Positions 18,629-26,966 of a DNA stretch of 64,000 nt are shown one piece after another. Below the pieces are notes generated by a model that had not been told where the DNA came from, searched no databases, and saw only the letters and a program-made list of their open reading frames with translations. The stretch is from NCBI RefSeq assembly GCF_009363555.1, contig NZ_CP045373.1:124001-188000 (forward strand), written 5' to 3'. How positions within the stretch are numbered: position 1 is the first letter of the stretch; every line of letters starts with the position of its first letter. A program made the position numbers and the translations under genes. The stretch comes from Sulfitobacter sp. THAF37. GTDB lineage: Bacteria; Pseudomonadota; Alphaproteobacteria; Rhodobacterales; Rhodobacteraceae.

Positions 18629-19051
18629 ATGAACCGTATGTCCGGAGAAACAGCCCTCGGGCTGGCGTGGATCATCGCGCTCGTCGCCTCGCTTGCCGTG
18701 CTTTTCATCGGCGAGGTGCTGGGGCAGACGCCCTGTGTGCTGTGCTGGTTCCAGCGCGCCTTCATGTTCCCCTTGGCCATTGTCCTCGGGCTCGGCCTTT
18801 GGTGGCGGGACGGCCGCGTGGGGCGCTACGGCATCGCATTGGCGCTTGGCGGCGGCGCAATCGCCCTCTGGCACATGGGGCTGTACGTCGGTCTTGTTCC
18901 CGAACGCGTCCTGCCCTGCACGGCCACCGGCCCCTCTTGCACCGATGACAACCAACTGGTCTTCGGCATCCCTATCCCGCTGATGGCGCTCGCCGCCTTC
19001 GCGCTGATCGGGGCGCTGTCGGCCCTTTCATTAAAGGACACACGAACATGA
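18629..19051 (+). CDS. dsbB: DsbB-like disulfide-forming membrane protein
   Basis: A 140-aa four-helix membrane protein with TPCVLCWFQR (C36, C39) in the first periplasmic loop and a second Cys pair (PCTATGPSC, about 96-103). DsbB oxidises DsbA and passes electrons to quinone. The ATG at 18629 lies 5 bp after the SCO gene; the stop overlaps the dsbA-like gene (ATGA), which is its natural partner. Confidence 0.92.
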   Translation: MNRMSGETALGLAWIIALVASLAVLFIGEVLGQTPCVLCWFQRAFMFPLAIVLGLGLWWRDGRVGRYGIALALGGGAIALWHMGLYVGLVPERVLPCTATGPSCTDDNQLVFGIPIPLMALAAFALIGALSALSLKDTRT

Positions 19052-19707
19052 ATCGACGCGGCCTGATCCTGTCCGTTCTTGCCCTCGGCGCCGCCGGTTT
19101 CGGCGGAGCCACCTGGTTTGCAAACCGCCCCGGCCCAGTGGCCGAAGCGGAGCCCGTTGCTCCGGAACTTGCGGAGGCGATGATCCGCCCCTACTCGCCC
19201 ATCCTCGGGCCTGCGGATGCGCCCGTCACGATCGTCGAATTCTTCGATCCGGCCTGCGAGGCCTGTCGCGCCTTTCATCCCATCGTGAAGGACATCATGG
19301 CCGAGCATGGGGATGCTGTCCGCGTCGTGATCCGCTACACGCCCTTCCACGGCGCGGCATCCGAGGAAGCGATCCGCGTGCTCGAGGCGGCGCGCATGCA
19401 GGGCGTCTTTGAGCCGGTTCTCGAAGTGGTATTGCGGGAACAGCCAAGATGGGCGTCGCACGGAGCACCCGAGCCGGGACTGATCCTGGAGATCGTCGCA
19501 ACGGCGGGCCTCGATACGGAAGCCGCCCGCACGCAGATGCTAGCGCCGGACGTGGTGGCGATCCTGAATCAGGATCGTGCCGACGTCGAGACCGTGGGAA
19601 TTCGCCAGACGCCCACATTCTTCGTGAACGGCAAGCCGCTCGATCCATTCGGAGAGGCAGAATTGCGTCGTCTGGTGGCTGCCGAAGTCGCTGCCGCGCA
19701 AAGCTGA
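19048..19707 (+). CDS. DsbA-family periplasmic thiol oxidoreductase
   Basis: A 219-aa protein with a signal or anchor segment, a DsbA-type thioredoxin fold with active site FDPACEACRAF (C70, C73) and a cis-Pro loop (GIRQTPTFFVNG). It is an oxidase or isomerase of periplasmic disulfides, paired here with DsbB. The CEAC site is unlike the classical CPHC. Confidence 0.9.
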   Translation: MNRRGLILSVLALGAAGFGGATWFANRPGPVAEAEPVAPELAEAMIRPYSPILGPADAPVTIVEFFDPACEACRAFHPIVKDIMAEHGDAVRVVIRYTPFHGAASEEAIRVLEAARMQGVFEPVLEVVLREQPRWASHGAPEPGLILEIVATAGLDTEAARTQMLAPDVVAILNQDRADVETVGIRQTPTFFVNGKPLDPFGEAELRRLVAAEVAAAQS

Positions 19708-19730
19708 ATGGAAAGGGCAGGATCAGAACG

Positions 19731-20198
19731 ATGAAAAAGTATATTCTGACCAGCACACTGGCGGCGCTTTTGACCCTTGGAGGGTTCTCAGCGCCCGCGC
19801 TGGCCGGACCCGAGGATGTTGTCGTCGAGAACGCGTGGTCCCGCGCCTCCATCGGGATGAACCGTCCCGGGGCCGCTTACATGACGATCCGCAACACTGG
19901 CGACGAGCCAGTGACGCTGATCGGCCTTACAACTCCGCTCGCGATGATGCCCGAAATTCACGAGACGAAGACAAATGCCGAGGGTGTGAGTTCCATGAGC
20001 CCGGCGGGGGAGATCGCGATCGCCCCGGGCGAGAGCGTCGCGCTCGAACCGGGGGGCCTGCACGCAATGCTGATGCGGCTACAAGAACCGATGACGGAAG
20101 GGGACACCTTTCCGCTGACCCTGCTTTTCGACGACGGAGGCGAAGTGACGGTCGAGGTGCCGATCCTCGGCATCGCCGCGCGGGGGCCAGAGGACTGA
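19731..20198 (+). CDS. PCu(A)C-type periplasmic copper chaperone
   Basis: A 155-aa secreted protein with signal peptide and the PCu(A)C ligand pattern: MPEIHETKTNAEGVSSM and GLHAMLMRL (H-Xn-M-X-H-X-M). It binds Cu(I) and hands it to SCO proteins or to the CuA site of cytochrome oxidase. It is flanked by two SCO genes, a natural working pair. Its stop overlaps the next start (TGATG). Confidence 0.93.
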   Translation: MKKYILTSTLAALLTLGGFSAPALAGPEDVVVENAWSRASIGMNRPGAAYMTIRNTGDEPVTLIGLTTPLAMMPEIHETKTNAEGVSSMSPAGEIAIAPGESVALEPGGLHAMLMRLQEPMTEGDTFPLTLLFDDGGEVTVEVPILGIAARGPED

Positions 20199-20824
20199 TG
20201 CGGCGACGGGCGATCCTGGGGTACGGCGCGGCTGGTGTCGGGGCGGTCGCCCTGATGCTCTTCGTCGGTTGGTGGCAGGTCGATGGACCCGGTGGACCCG
20301 AACCTGTCGGGCAGCGGCCTGTGGCCCTGACCGAAATGGATTTCCGTCTGACGGATCATGAGGGCAACGCGGTCGGGCCAGAAACCCTGATCGGTCGCCC
20401 GACGATGGCGTTCTTCGGCTTCACCTACTGTCCCGATGTCTGCCCGACCACGCTCTCGGACATTTCGGGATGGCTCGACGATCTGGGAGACGAGGCCGAC
20501 GAGATGAACGTGGTTTTCATCACGGTCGATCCCGAGCGCGACACTGTCGAAACGATGGCCGAATACGTCGGCTACTTCCATCCTGGGATACGTGGCTGGA
20601 CGGGACCGGAAGAGCAGATCGCGCGCGTCGCGGACGGCTTCCACGCCACCTACGAAAGGGTGCCGACGGAGAGCGGCGATTACACGATGAACCACAGCGC
20701 GAGCGTCTTCCTGTTCGCAGCCTCTGGGCGGTTCGTCACCATGATCGACTATCACGAACCCAGAGAATTCGCGGTGCCGAAAATTCGCCGCGCGCTGGAA
20801 GAAGAAATGGAGGGGGCGACATGA
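20198..20824 (+). CDS. SCO/SenC-family protein (second copy of operon)
   Basis: A 208-aa anchored protein with CPDVC (C78, C82) in FFGFTYCPDVCPTTL and a distal His in MNHSASVF (about 168). It is clearly different in sequence from the SCO at 18021, so this is not a recent duplication. It overlaps both neighbours and directly follows PCu(A)C, its likely copper donor. Confidence 0.92.
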   Translation: MRRRAILGYGAAGVGAVALMLFVGWWQVDGPGGPEPVGQRPVALTEMDFRLTDHEGNAVGPETLIGRPTMAFFGFTYCPDVCPTTLSDISGWLDDLGDEADEMNVVFITVDPERDTVETMAEYVGYFHPGIRGWTGPEEQIARVADGFHATYERVPTESGDYTMNHSASVFLFAASGRFVTMIDYHEPREFAVPKIRRALEEEMEGAT

Positions 20825-22194
20825 GGCTCAGAACTTTGGCGGCTTGTGTCGCAATTGCGGGGACGGTTTCCGGGGCAGCTATCGTCATCTCCGGTGTTTT
20901 CTCGAAAGAACCCGTGCCGCCGAAACTTGCCTTGGCAGGTAATTGGATGCCCCAAGGTCCTGAAGCCCCCCAGAACGTTGACATCCCCGTGACGCTGCCC
21001 GCGACGGCATGGGCAGAAGATGCACCCGACATCGGCCCCCTGCCCCTTCTGCAGGTCGCGTTTGCCGACAGGCCCATGCGGGCGATCGAGCCACCCCTGT
21101 CGACATGGTCGCGCAACATTGCACCTGGCGAGACGCTCGATTTCTTGCTGTCTGAAGCTGGTCTTGCGGCACCTGACAGAGCCGAAGTTGCCCTCGCGCT
21201 TGGCGCGGAATACGATCTGCGACGGCTGCGGCCGGGGCACTCGGTCACTGTTGCTTCGACCATGGACGGCAGCCCCCGCACCGTCTCACTCGCCGTCGAG
21301 GACGGGGTTCGGATCGAGGTGGTTTTCGGCGAGCAGTTGTCCACACAGGTCGTGGCTCCGGATCCGGAGATCGTAACCCTTGCCGGCGAAGCCGTGATCA
21401 ACAGCTCGATCTTCGCGGCACTCGACGAAGCCGGCATACCCGCCCGTTTTTCCGTGGACCTTGCGCAGATGCTGGGTGGGACCGTGGATTTCCGCCGCGA
21501 GATGGCCGGCGGCGAAACACTAAGGCTTCTCTGGCGTGAGGCGCGGGTCGGCGAGGACAGGATCGGACAGCCCGAACTCGCCTTCGCCGCACTGGACATC
21601 GGCGGTTCGCTCTACGAGATCGTATGGCCTGACGATGGCAGCGGTCAGGCGACGATCTACGTCGATGGCGAGGTGCTGCGCGTCTTCGCACAGCCGGTCG
21701 AGGGTGCGCGCCTCAGCTCGGTGTTCGGGCGCCGCACGCATCCGGTCTTTGGCAACGTCCGGATGCACACCGGCGTCGATTTTGCAGCGGCACGTGGGAC
21801 ACCGGTTCAAGCGACGGCACCGGGGCGGGTCAATTTCATCGGCTGGCGCGGCGGATATGGTCGCGTGGTCGAAATCTTGCACGGCTCCGACACCATGACG
21901 CGCTACGCGCATCTGAGCGCCGTGCCGGAAGACTTGGCACAAGGTCAACGCGTTGCGGCGGGAGACGTGATCGGCCGCGTCGGCGCGAGTGGCACGGCGA
22001 CAGGTCCGAACCTGCACTATGAGGTGCTCGTGGATGGGCGCCCGACTGACCCCCTCTCTGACGACCGGCTCGCCGAAGCGGCCGAGAGCGATGCGGATGA
22101 TACCGCCGCGCTCTCGCGTCTGGCCGAGGCGCGGGCGCTTCTGAATGAAAACCTCGGCAGCGAGATTGCCAAAACGACAACCGAAAGGCTCTGA
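20821..22194 (+). CDS. M23-family metallopeptidase (LytM/OapA-like)
   Basis: A 457-aa envelope protein with an N-terminal signal or anchor, a central domain resembling those before LytM in cell-division hydrolases, and a C-terminal M23 domain with zinc motifs GRRTHPVFGNVRMHTGVDFA (H...D) and LHYEVL (HxH-type end). It cuts or regulates cutting of peptidoglycan peptide bridges. Its place inside a copper/thiol operon (ATGA overlap) is unusual. Confidence 0.88.
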   Translation: MRLRTLAACVAIAGTVSGAAIVISGVFSKEPVPPKLALAGNWMPQGPEAPQNVDIPVTLPATAWAEDAPDIGPLPLLQVAFADRPMRAIEPPLSTWSRNIAPGETLDFLLSEAGLAAPDRAEVALALGAEYDLRRLRPGHSVTVASTMDGSPRTVSLAVEDGVRIEVVFGEQLSTQVVAPDPEIVTLAGEAVINSSIFAALDEAGIPARFSVDLAQMLGGTVDFRREMAGGETLRLLWREARVGEDRIGQPELAFAALDIGGSLYEIVWPDDGSGQATIYVDGEVLRVFAQPVEGARLSSVFGRRTHPVFGNVRMHTGVDFAAARGTPVQATAPGRVNFIGWRGGYGRVVEILHGSDTMTRYAHLSAVPEDLAQGQRVAAGDVIGRVGASGTATGPNLHYEVLVDGRPTDPLSDDRLAEAAESDADDTAALSRLAEARALLNENLGSEIAKTTTERL

Positions 22195-22197
22195 CCC

Positions 22198-22653
22198 ATG
22201 AAACGCATGACCCAAGCTCTTGCCATCACGCTCGCCCTGTTCCCAGCGGCCCAGGCCCTCGCAGAGGCAACGGCGATCGACGTCCGCAAGACCAACGGAT
22301 GCGGCTGCTGCCTCTCGTGGATGAAACATCTCGAAGAGAACGGGTTTGTGCCGACCGGCCAGGACATTTTCGGCGGGCTTCTCGTGCGCTTCAAGCTAGA
22401 CAACGGCGTGCCGCAGCGCATGGTCTCCTGCCACACCGCGCTCATTGACGGCTACGTGATCGAGGGCCATGTACCGGCCGCTGACATCCGCCGCCTTCTC
22501 GAGGAGCGCCCGGACGCCGTCGGCCTCGCTGTTCCGGGGATGCCCTACGGCTCGCCCGGCATGGGGCCAGAAGACGACCGCGAGGCCTATGATGTCTTCC
22601 TCATCCGCAAGGACGGGTCGACGGAAGTCTTTTCGAGATACGCCGAAGGATAA
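22198..22653 (+). CDS. DUF411 periplasmic metal-binding protein (second copy)
   Basis: A 151-aa secreted protein with signal peptide, the motif KTNGCGCCLSWMKHLEENG and the later blocks SCHTALIDGYVIEGHVP and PGMPYGSPGMG. It shares the fold of the protein at 12361 but differs widely in sequence. Last intact gene of the rightward operon. Confidence 0.9.
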   Translation: MKRMTQALAITLALFPAAQALAEATAIDVRKTNGCGCCLSWMKHLEENGFVPTGQDIFGGLLVRFKLDNGVPQRMVSCHTALIDGYVIEGHVPAADIRRLLEERPDAVGLAVPGMPYGSPGMGPEDDREAYDVFLIRKDGSTEVFSRYAEG

Positions 22654-22665
22654 TCTGGCCCGCCC

Positions 22666-22824
22666 ATGGAAAATCTGTCTCCGATAATGCTCGGCTTTCT
22701 CGGAAGTCTTGCCGCCGGATCGCTCACAGCAGTCGGAGCAGTTCCCGTGCTGTTCGGGCGCATCCCATCTCGGGCCACACGCGATCTGTCGCTCGGCTTC
22801 GCTGCCGGTGTCACTGTACCCTAA
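22666..22824 (+). pseudogene. ZIP-family metal transporter, 5' fragment cut by transposon
   Basis: Forty-odd codons (MENLSPIMLGFLGSLAAGSL, then AVPVLFGRIPS and LGFAAG) match the first two helices of ZIP zinc transporters. Reading then enters the left end of the transposon at 22809 and stops at TAA (22822-22824). The rest of the transporter is not on the other side of the transposon, so it has been lost or moved. Confidence 0.75.
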
Positions 22825-22835
22825 TTAATCAGATT
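22809..22835 (+). repeat. Left terminal inverted repeat
   Basis: TGTCACTGTACCCT, then A, then ATTAATCAGA, T, T. Of 27 positions, 25 match the right end on the opposite strand. A second internal copy of the TGTACCC...AATT motif lies at 22866-22885. Confidence 0.88.
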
Positions 22836-22902
22836 CTGCGGATTGGAAGCGTTTTCGGCAGATTCTGTACCCTTAATTGCAATATATCCACAGGGCGCTG
22901 CG

Positions 22903-23841
22903 TCAGTGGCTGACACAGCTTTGGCGCTTCCAGATTGCATCGGCTCGTGCCAGAAGCGCTTGACGATCTGCATCGGCACCGAGCTCGGAGATGGCCTGAC
23001 GGGCAGCGTCTAGGGCCTGCGCAGACGTCTTTTTGGGCGACGTCGCCCTGGCAGATCGGTCAACGGGACTGCTTTCCTGCCGACGTCTTCGCGGAAGTCG
23101 CATATCGAGGTTCATCGACAGCTTGCGCACCTTCTCAATCAAACGTCTGCGCTGAGGAAAGGCGCGTCGGAGATCCCAGAATGCTTGTTCATTTCCGCGC
23201 AGCAAGATGGCCACTCCCAATAATGGACGGGCTGAGCAGACATCGACAGCTGCGAGTGCTATTGACCGCTCCAGTTGACACCGCGACGTGAGTGGCACGC
23301 TGTATACCAACTCAAGTACTTGTAAGAGGCACAGCGTATGGCTGATCCGCTGCATGTGCCTCAGATCGGCGGCGGCAACCGCCGTCTTCAGCAATGCCGC
23401 GCCCCGAGCGGCGCGGACACGTAGCCTGTTTGATAGACCATCGGCCGGATGCCTCGCCACAAGAGGTCGACCACAGTTTTCGCAAGTCAGCGACCAGGCG
23501 AAGCGCCAGTGGCGCAGGACCAGTCCCGAGGTTTGTTTCGAGCAGTTTGCGCAACTTTGGAAGTCATCGCTAGATACGCATTGAGCGGGATGATGCGTCG
23601 TGTCCGGGAGGGTCATGGCCGCGATCTCATCCCGGGTCTGCTGAACCGCCGGACATAGCCGAGCCCAGTTCACATGCCCAAGGTCACCCGCATGCTCCGG
23701 CACCCTGCCCTGCCCCAAACCGAGATAGCCGCAAAGCTCTTCGACGGAACAATGATTGGCCCGGGCCAACCGCCCGATCCAGCTCGAGAGAAGCTCGTCG
23801 GATACCGGTGGCGGTCGACGCGGCAATGGGTTCACGGTCAC
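22903..23841 (-). CDS. tniQ: TniQ/TnsD-family transposition protein
   Basis: A 312-aa protein with the TniQ N-terminal block (PLPRRPPPVSDELLSSWIGR, RANHCSVEELC) and a zinc-finger-like set CANC...CENC. TniQ proteins choose the target in Tn5053/Tn7-type transposition. The GTG start at 23841 overlaps the tniB stop (GTGA). The C-terminal part is basic and poorly conserved. Confidence 0.88.
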   Translation of the reverse strand: MTVNPLPRRPPPVSDELLSSWIGRLARANHCSVEELCGYLGLGQGRVPEHAGDLGHVNWARLCPAVQQTRDEIAAMTLPDTTHHPAQCVSSDDFQSCANCSKQTSGLVLRHWRFAWSLTCENCGRPLVARHPADGLSNRLRVRAARGAALLKTAVAAADLRHMQRISHTLCLLQVLELVYSVPLTSRCQLERSIALAAVDVCSARPLLGVAILLRGNEQAFWDLRRAFPQRRRLIEKVRKLSMNLDMRLPRRRRQESSPVDRSARATSPKKTSAQALDAARQAISELGADADRQALLARADAIWKRQSCVSH

Positions 23842-24707
23842 CCGAACTCCGCGATGGGTTGGCGCGGAATGCTCCAAGCATGCTTCGCCCATACCGGCTG
23901 CCAGGCCTGAACGGCCTCATCGGTGATCCGCTCCTCACCCGTCTCGATCGCATCGATGGCCAAGGACTTGATCATGATGAACACGCGCGAGGTCACACCG
24001 CCCGTCACTTTCAGGATTGTCCGAAGCGACGCAACCGTGAGGCCCGACCGCTGCTCAAGTGCCATCGCGGCAATCAGCGTTTGGATGAGCCGAGAGAACT
24101 CCACGTCGTCCTCCCAGAGCGGCAGGTAGTGTTCGTCCAGGCGACGGGCCAGTTGGTCGTCACCGCGGACGGCCTCGAGCGCTTCGTTGACACCGAAAAC
24201 GACAAGCGAGGCACAGAGATCGTTGGCCAAGAACCGCAGCATGTTCAGGAACCGGCGTTGCTCCCGGTAACTACCGGCAAGCAGATTGTGCACCTCGTCG
24301 ATCATCAGCATCTTCAGGTCCATATCCCGAAGATGACTGAGCGCGCGGACCTCAAGTTCGGACACGGTATGCCGCCCCCACATCGGCGCCCCGATCGTCG
24401 AAAGGATGTGCTGGTAGAAGCGTCGCTCGTCCGGCGCTGGCGGCGCCTGAACCAGCAGGATGGGGGTCTTCGTGATGCCCAGTTCTGCGTTGTACTGCGT
24501 CGGATACTTGCTGGCCATGCGCTTGGCGATCATCGTCTTGCCAATACCGGAACTGCCATAGACCATCAGGCCAGGCATCCGGCTCTGCTGCGGCATTTCC
24601 ATCAGGGACGTCAATCGGTTGAGAACAATCGTGGCACGGTCGAATGCGATCCAATGATCGCTGCGGATGCGGTCAATTCTTTCTTCTGGGGTCATCAAAC
24701 TCTTCAA
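23838..24707 (-). CDS. tniB: TniB-type AAA+ transposition ATPase
   Basis: A 289-aa ATPase with Walker A GSSGIGKTMI (about 52-61) and Walker B MLMIDEVHNLLAG (about 134-146), typical of TniB/TnsC, which recruit the transposase to target DNA. Its start lies inside the end of tniA (35-bp overlap), so the two are coupled. Confidence 0.93.
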   Translation of the reverse strand: MKSLMTPEERIDRIRSDHWIAFDRATIVLNRLTSLMEMPQQSRMPGLMVYGSSGIGKTMIAKRMASKYPTQYNAELGITKTPILLVQAPPAPDERRFYQHILSTIGAPMWGRHTVSELEVRALSHLRDMDLKMLMIDEVHNLLAGSYREQRRFLNMLRFLANDLCASLVVFGVNEALEAVRGDDQLARRLDEHYLPLWEDDVEFSRLIQTLIAAMALEQRSGLTVASLRTILKVTGGVTSRVFIMIKSLAIDAIETGEERITDEAVQAWQPVWAKHAWSIPRQPIAEFG

Positions 24708-26301
24708 TCGGATAAGTGGGGAGGTCTGGGTTACCAGTGTCGATGGCGAACATTTCTCGGGACGGATCGCGGCGCGGCTGGTGCTTGGGAAGCCGCGTCT
24801 CGCGTTCGCTCTCCAGACGGGCGGTCCTTGTCTTCTGACGCGCCGCCTCGGCCAGTCGTCTCTGCGCGTCGATCACCTGGAACAAGGCCTTCTCGTTGAT
24901 CCGACCGCCATGCCTGTCTTGCCATTCCTTCCGCGCCCGACGACTTTCCCAAAGCGATATCCGAGGGTGGCTCAGATCCCGATACCGAGCCGGGATCATG
25001 CGGCCATCATTGACGAGAACCCAGACCTGCGACAGGTCCCGCGGGTCGTACTTCACCTGCACCTTGCCGCTGCCCCGTCCGACCAACGACGCGAAGGCAT
25101 CACTCCAGTAGTGCACCCCAAAGAGAGTGATCCCAGTGCGCCCGAGCTGGCGCAACTCAAAAGGCAGGAAGCTTGTCCGGAAGGCTTCGACATCGACAAC
25201 CTGCCGCCCCGCAGTGTCTCCGCCCAAGTCAGCCCAAGCGGCCAGCGGCGTTCGCCCGAGGGCTTCGTGGCGGGTATTGTGGTAGCGGCAAATCTCCAGA
25301 TGAAGCCAGTCCTCGAACTCGGCCAGGGTCAGAGCCGCATGTTTCTCGCTGTCATAATCGCCCTTCTCGGCAGCGGAGGATTGCGTGGTCCCGGGCAAAA
25401 CATGAACAGCCCCCATGGCCGTTCCGATCAAACGTTCGATATGACCTCCGAAGTGCGTTGCACCAGGCGGGCGGTACTCGACGGCAATGCCCCAATCTTC
25501 GCAGGCCGATGAGAAGGCGTCGCTGTGGAACTCCTGCGCGTTATCGACATGGATCGCCTTCGGGATGCCGGATGTCGGCCAGACCAATTCTTCCAGCTTC
25601 CCTGGGACGTGGATCGATTTCCGACGCACACAATGATCGAGGCAGAGCGCGATCGAAAGAACTGATGGTGCATCAAAGCTGACGAAGACCCCGAGAACGA
25701 TCCGGGTTGCAACATCGATGGCTACCGTCAAATATGGGCGCGCAAGCGGTCGCCGATCCACGTGATCGACCAAAATGATGTCGGCCAAGGTGTGATCGAT
25801 CTGAACAATTTCCAGTGGCGTTCCAACCGCAAGCCGGCCCGGACGTGCCGCAAAAGTCTTGTTCGCCTCCTTGGCACCACGGCGCTTTCTAACAATCTCT
25901 TTCTCGTCCATTGCATCGAGCCGAGCTTTCAGCGTTTTTCGTGCCGGTGGCTGGAAGCCCTTTGCCTCGCATTCCGAACGGATCTCACGCCAAATTCGCA
26001 GAAAGCTGGAGCGTTCGCGGACCAGATAATAGCGCCGTAGGCGTTCATCGATGAGGTCTTCGACTTCTCGCGCGATCCGTTTCGACCCCGGTTTCGGCCC
26101 CCGGCGACTGAGTTCCAGTGCTGCGGCCCGCCCATCGTTCTCGCGCAAACGGCGGTAAAGCGACCAGGTGTGGCTCTTCGCCAAACCTAGTTCCCAAGCA
26201 GCATCTCCGATTGCCGCACTGATCGGCTCACCCTTCTTCTCAAGTTCCAGGATCGGACGGAGGACTGCTGCTCGATGTTTTGCAAGACGCTCGCTGACCA
26301 C
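24673..26301 (-). CDS. tniA: TniA-type DDE transposase
   Basis: A 542-aa retroviral-integrase-type transposase: an N-terminal helix-turn-helix region, a DDE core with Asp in QIDHT (about 168), Asp in HVDNAQEF (about 250) and Glu in HIERLIG (about 287), and a Mu-type C-terminal beta barrel (about 380-450). It binds the TGTACCC-type end repeats and performs strand transfer. Confidence 0.93.
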   Translation of the reverse strand: MVSERLAKHRAAVLRPILELEKKGEPISAAIGDAAWELGLAKSHTWSLYRRLRENDGRAAALELSRRGPKPGSKRIAREVEDLIDERLRRYYLVRERSSFLRIWREIRSECEAKGFQPPARKTLKARLDAMDEKEIVRKRRGAKEANKTFAARPGRLAVGTPLEIVQIDHTLADIILVDHVDRRPLARPYLTVAIDVATRIVLGVFVSFDAPSVLSIALCLDHCVRRKSIHVPGKLEELVWPTSGIPKAIHVDNAQEFHSDAFSSACEDWGIAVEYRPPGATHFGGHIERLIGTAMGAVHVLPGTTQSSAAEKGDYDSEKHAALTLAEFEDWLHLEICRYHNTRHEALGRTPLAAWADLGGDTAGRQVVDVEAFRTSFLPFELRQLGRTGITLFGVHYWSDAFASLVGRGSGKVQVKYDPRDLSQVWVLVNDGRMIPARYRDLSHPRISLWESRRARKEWQDRHGGRINEKALFQVIDAQRRLAEAARQKTRTARLESERETRLPKHQPRRDPSREMFAIDTGNPDLPTYPIEEFDDPRRKN

Positions 26302-26348
26302 GCCAATCCCTGCCCTATTCCTGTCAGCACTTATCCACAGAACTGACC

Positions 26349-26408
26349 GTATGCTAATAAAGGGTACAGTATGGCAATTAACGGTACAATATGAAAATTA
26401 AGGGTACA
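26349..26408 (+). repeat. Three tandem 20-bp transposase-binding-like repeats
   Basis: Copies at 26349-26368, 26369-26388 and 26389-26408, each of the pattern GTATG-CAATTAA-GGTACA with small changes. They lie head to tail at exactly 20 bp in the right end. Together with the terminal copy at 26445-26465 the right end has four sites, the left end two. This matches the asymmetric end architecture of Tn7/Tn402 relatives. Confidence 0.85.
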
Positions 26409-26444
26409 TCGTGCCGCTGAAAACAAACGATAATTTTAAAGGCA

Positions 26445-26471
26445 ATTCTGATTAATGAGGGTACAGTGACA
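26445..26471 (-). repeat. Right terminal inverted repeat
   Basis: Read on the minus strand from 26471: TGTCACTGTACCCT, C, ATTAATCAGA, A, T. Differs from the left end at two of 27 positions. Confidence 0.88.
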
Positions 26472-26948
26472 GCGATCGACGAAGACCGTGCTGACTTTCC
26501 AAGGGTTGGATGGGCATCGAAGGCGGCCGCGATTGAGACCAAAGATCGAGAGCCGAAGTGGTTGAAGCAGGTCTGGTTCCCGGGCTGTCATAGCGACATC
26601 GGTGGAAGCTATCCTGAGGCAGAGTCCCGCCTGAGCGATATCGCCCTCGATTGGATGGTCGACGAATTGAAAGACTGCGTGCCGTCGATCCAGATCAACG
26701 AGAACGTCTTGAACCGCGCCCCTGACCCTCTGGGTTTGCAGCACCGCGAAGACGCGATGGTAGCATTTGGCCCCCTCCGCATCCGCTGGAAGAAGGGAAT
26801 TCGCGCAGTTGGCGACGACTTCCCGCTCCATCCTTCAGTCGAAGAGCGCATGCGAGCCAAGGCCGTCGCCCAGTGTGGCGAGGTCAAACCCTACCGACCT
26901 GCCCAATTGAAAGAGCGACGCGACTTGAAATTCTACTACGACGAATAG
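26472..26948 (+). pseudogene. DUF2235 protein, C-terminal fragment
   Basis: About 158 codons read in frame from the transposon's right end. The block QVWFPGCHSDIGGSYPE is the signature of DUF2235 (alpha/beta-hydrolase, related to Tle1 phospholipases). The N-terminal half with the nucleophile is missing, removed where the transposon now sits. It cannot be the other half of the interrupted ZIP gene. Confidence 0.75.
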
Positions 26949-26966
26949 GGGACTAGTCGACGGCGC

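Larger units (their letters stand above)
22809..26471 (-). mobile_element. Tn402/Tn5053-like transposon with tniA-tniB-tniQ
   Basis: A 3.66-kb element bounded by terminal inverted repeats that begin TGTCACTGTACCCT. It carries only the DDE transposase TniA, the ATPase TniB and the target-selection protein TniQ, all leftward. No TniR resolvase, res site or cargo is present, which differs from Tn5053 and Tn402. The five bases outside the ends (GCCGG on the left, GCGAT on the right) do not match, so there is no target-site duplication. Confidence 0.88.

Noticed and set aside
22666..26948. ZIP and DUF2235 fragments as two halves of one gene split by the transposon
   Set aside because: They belong to unrelated families (membrane transporter and alpha/beta hydrolase), and no target duplication joins them.
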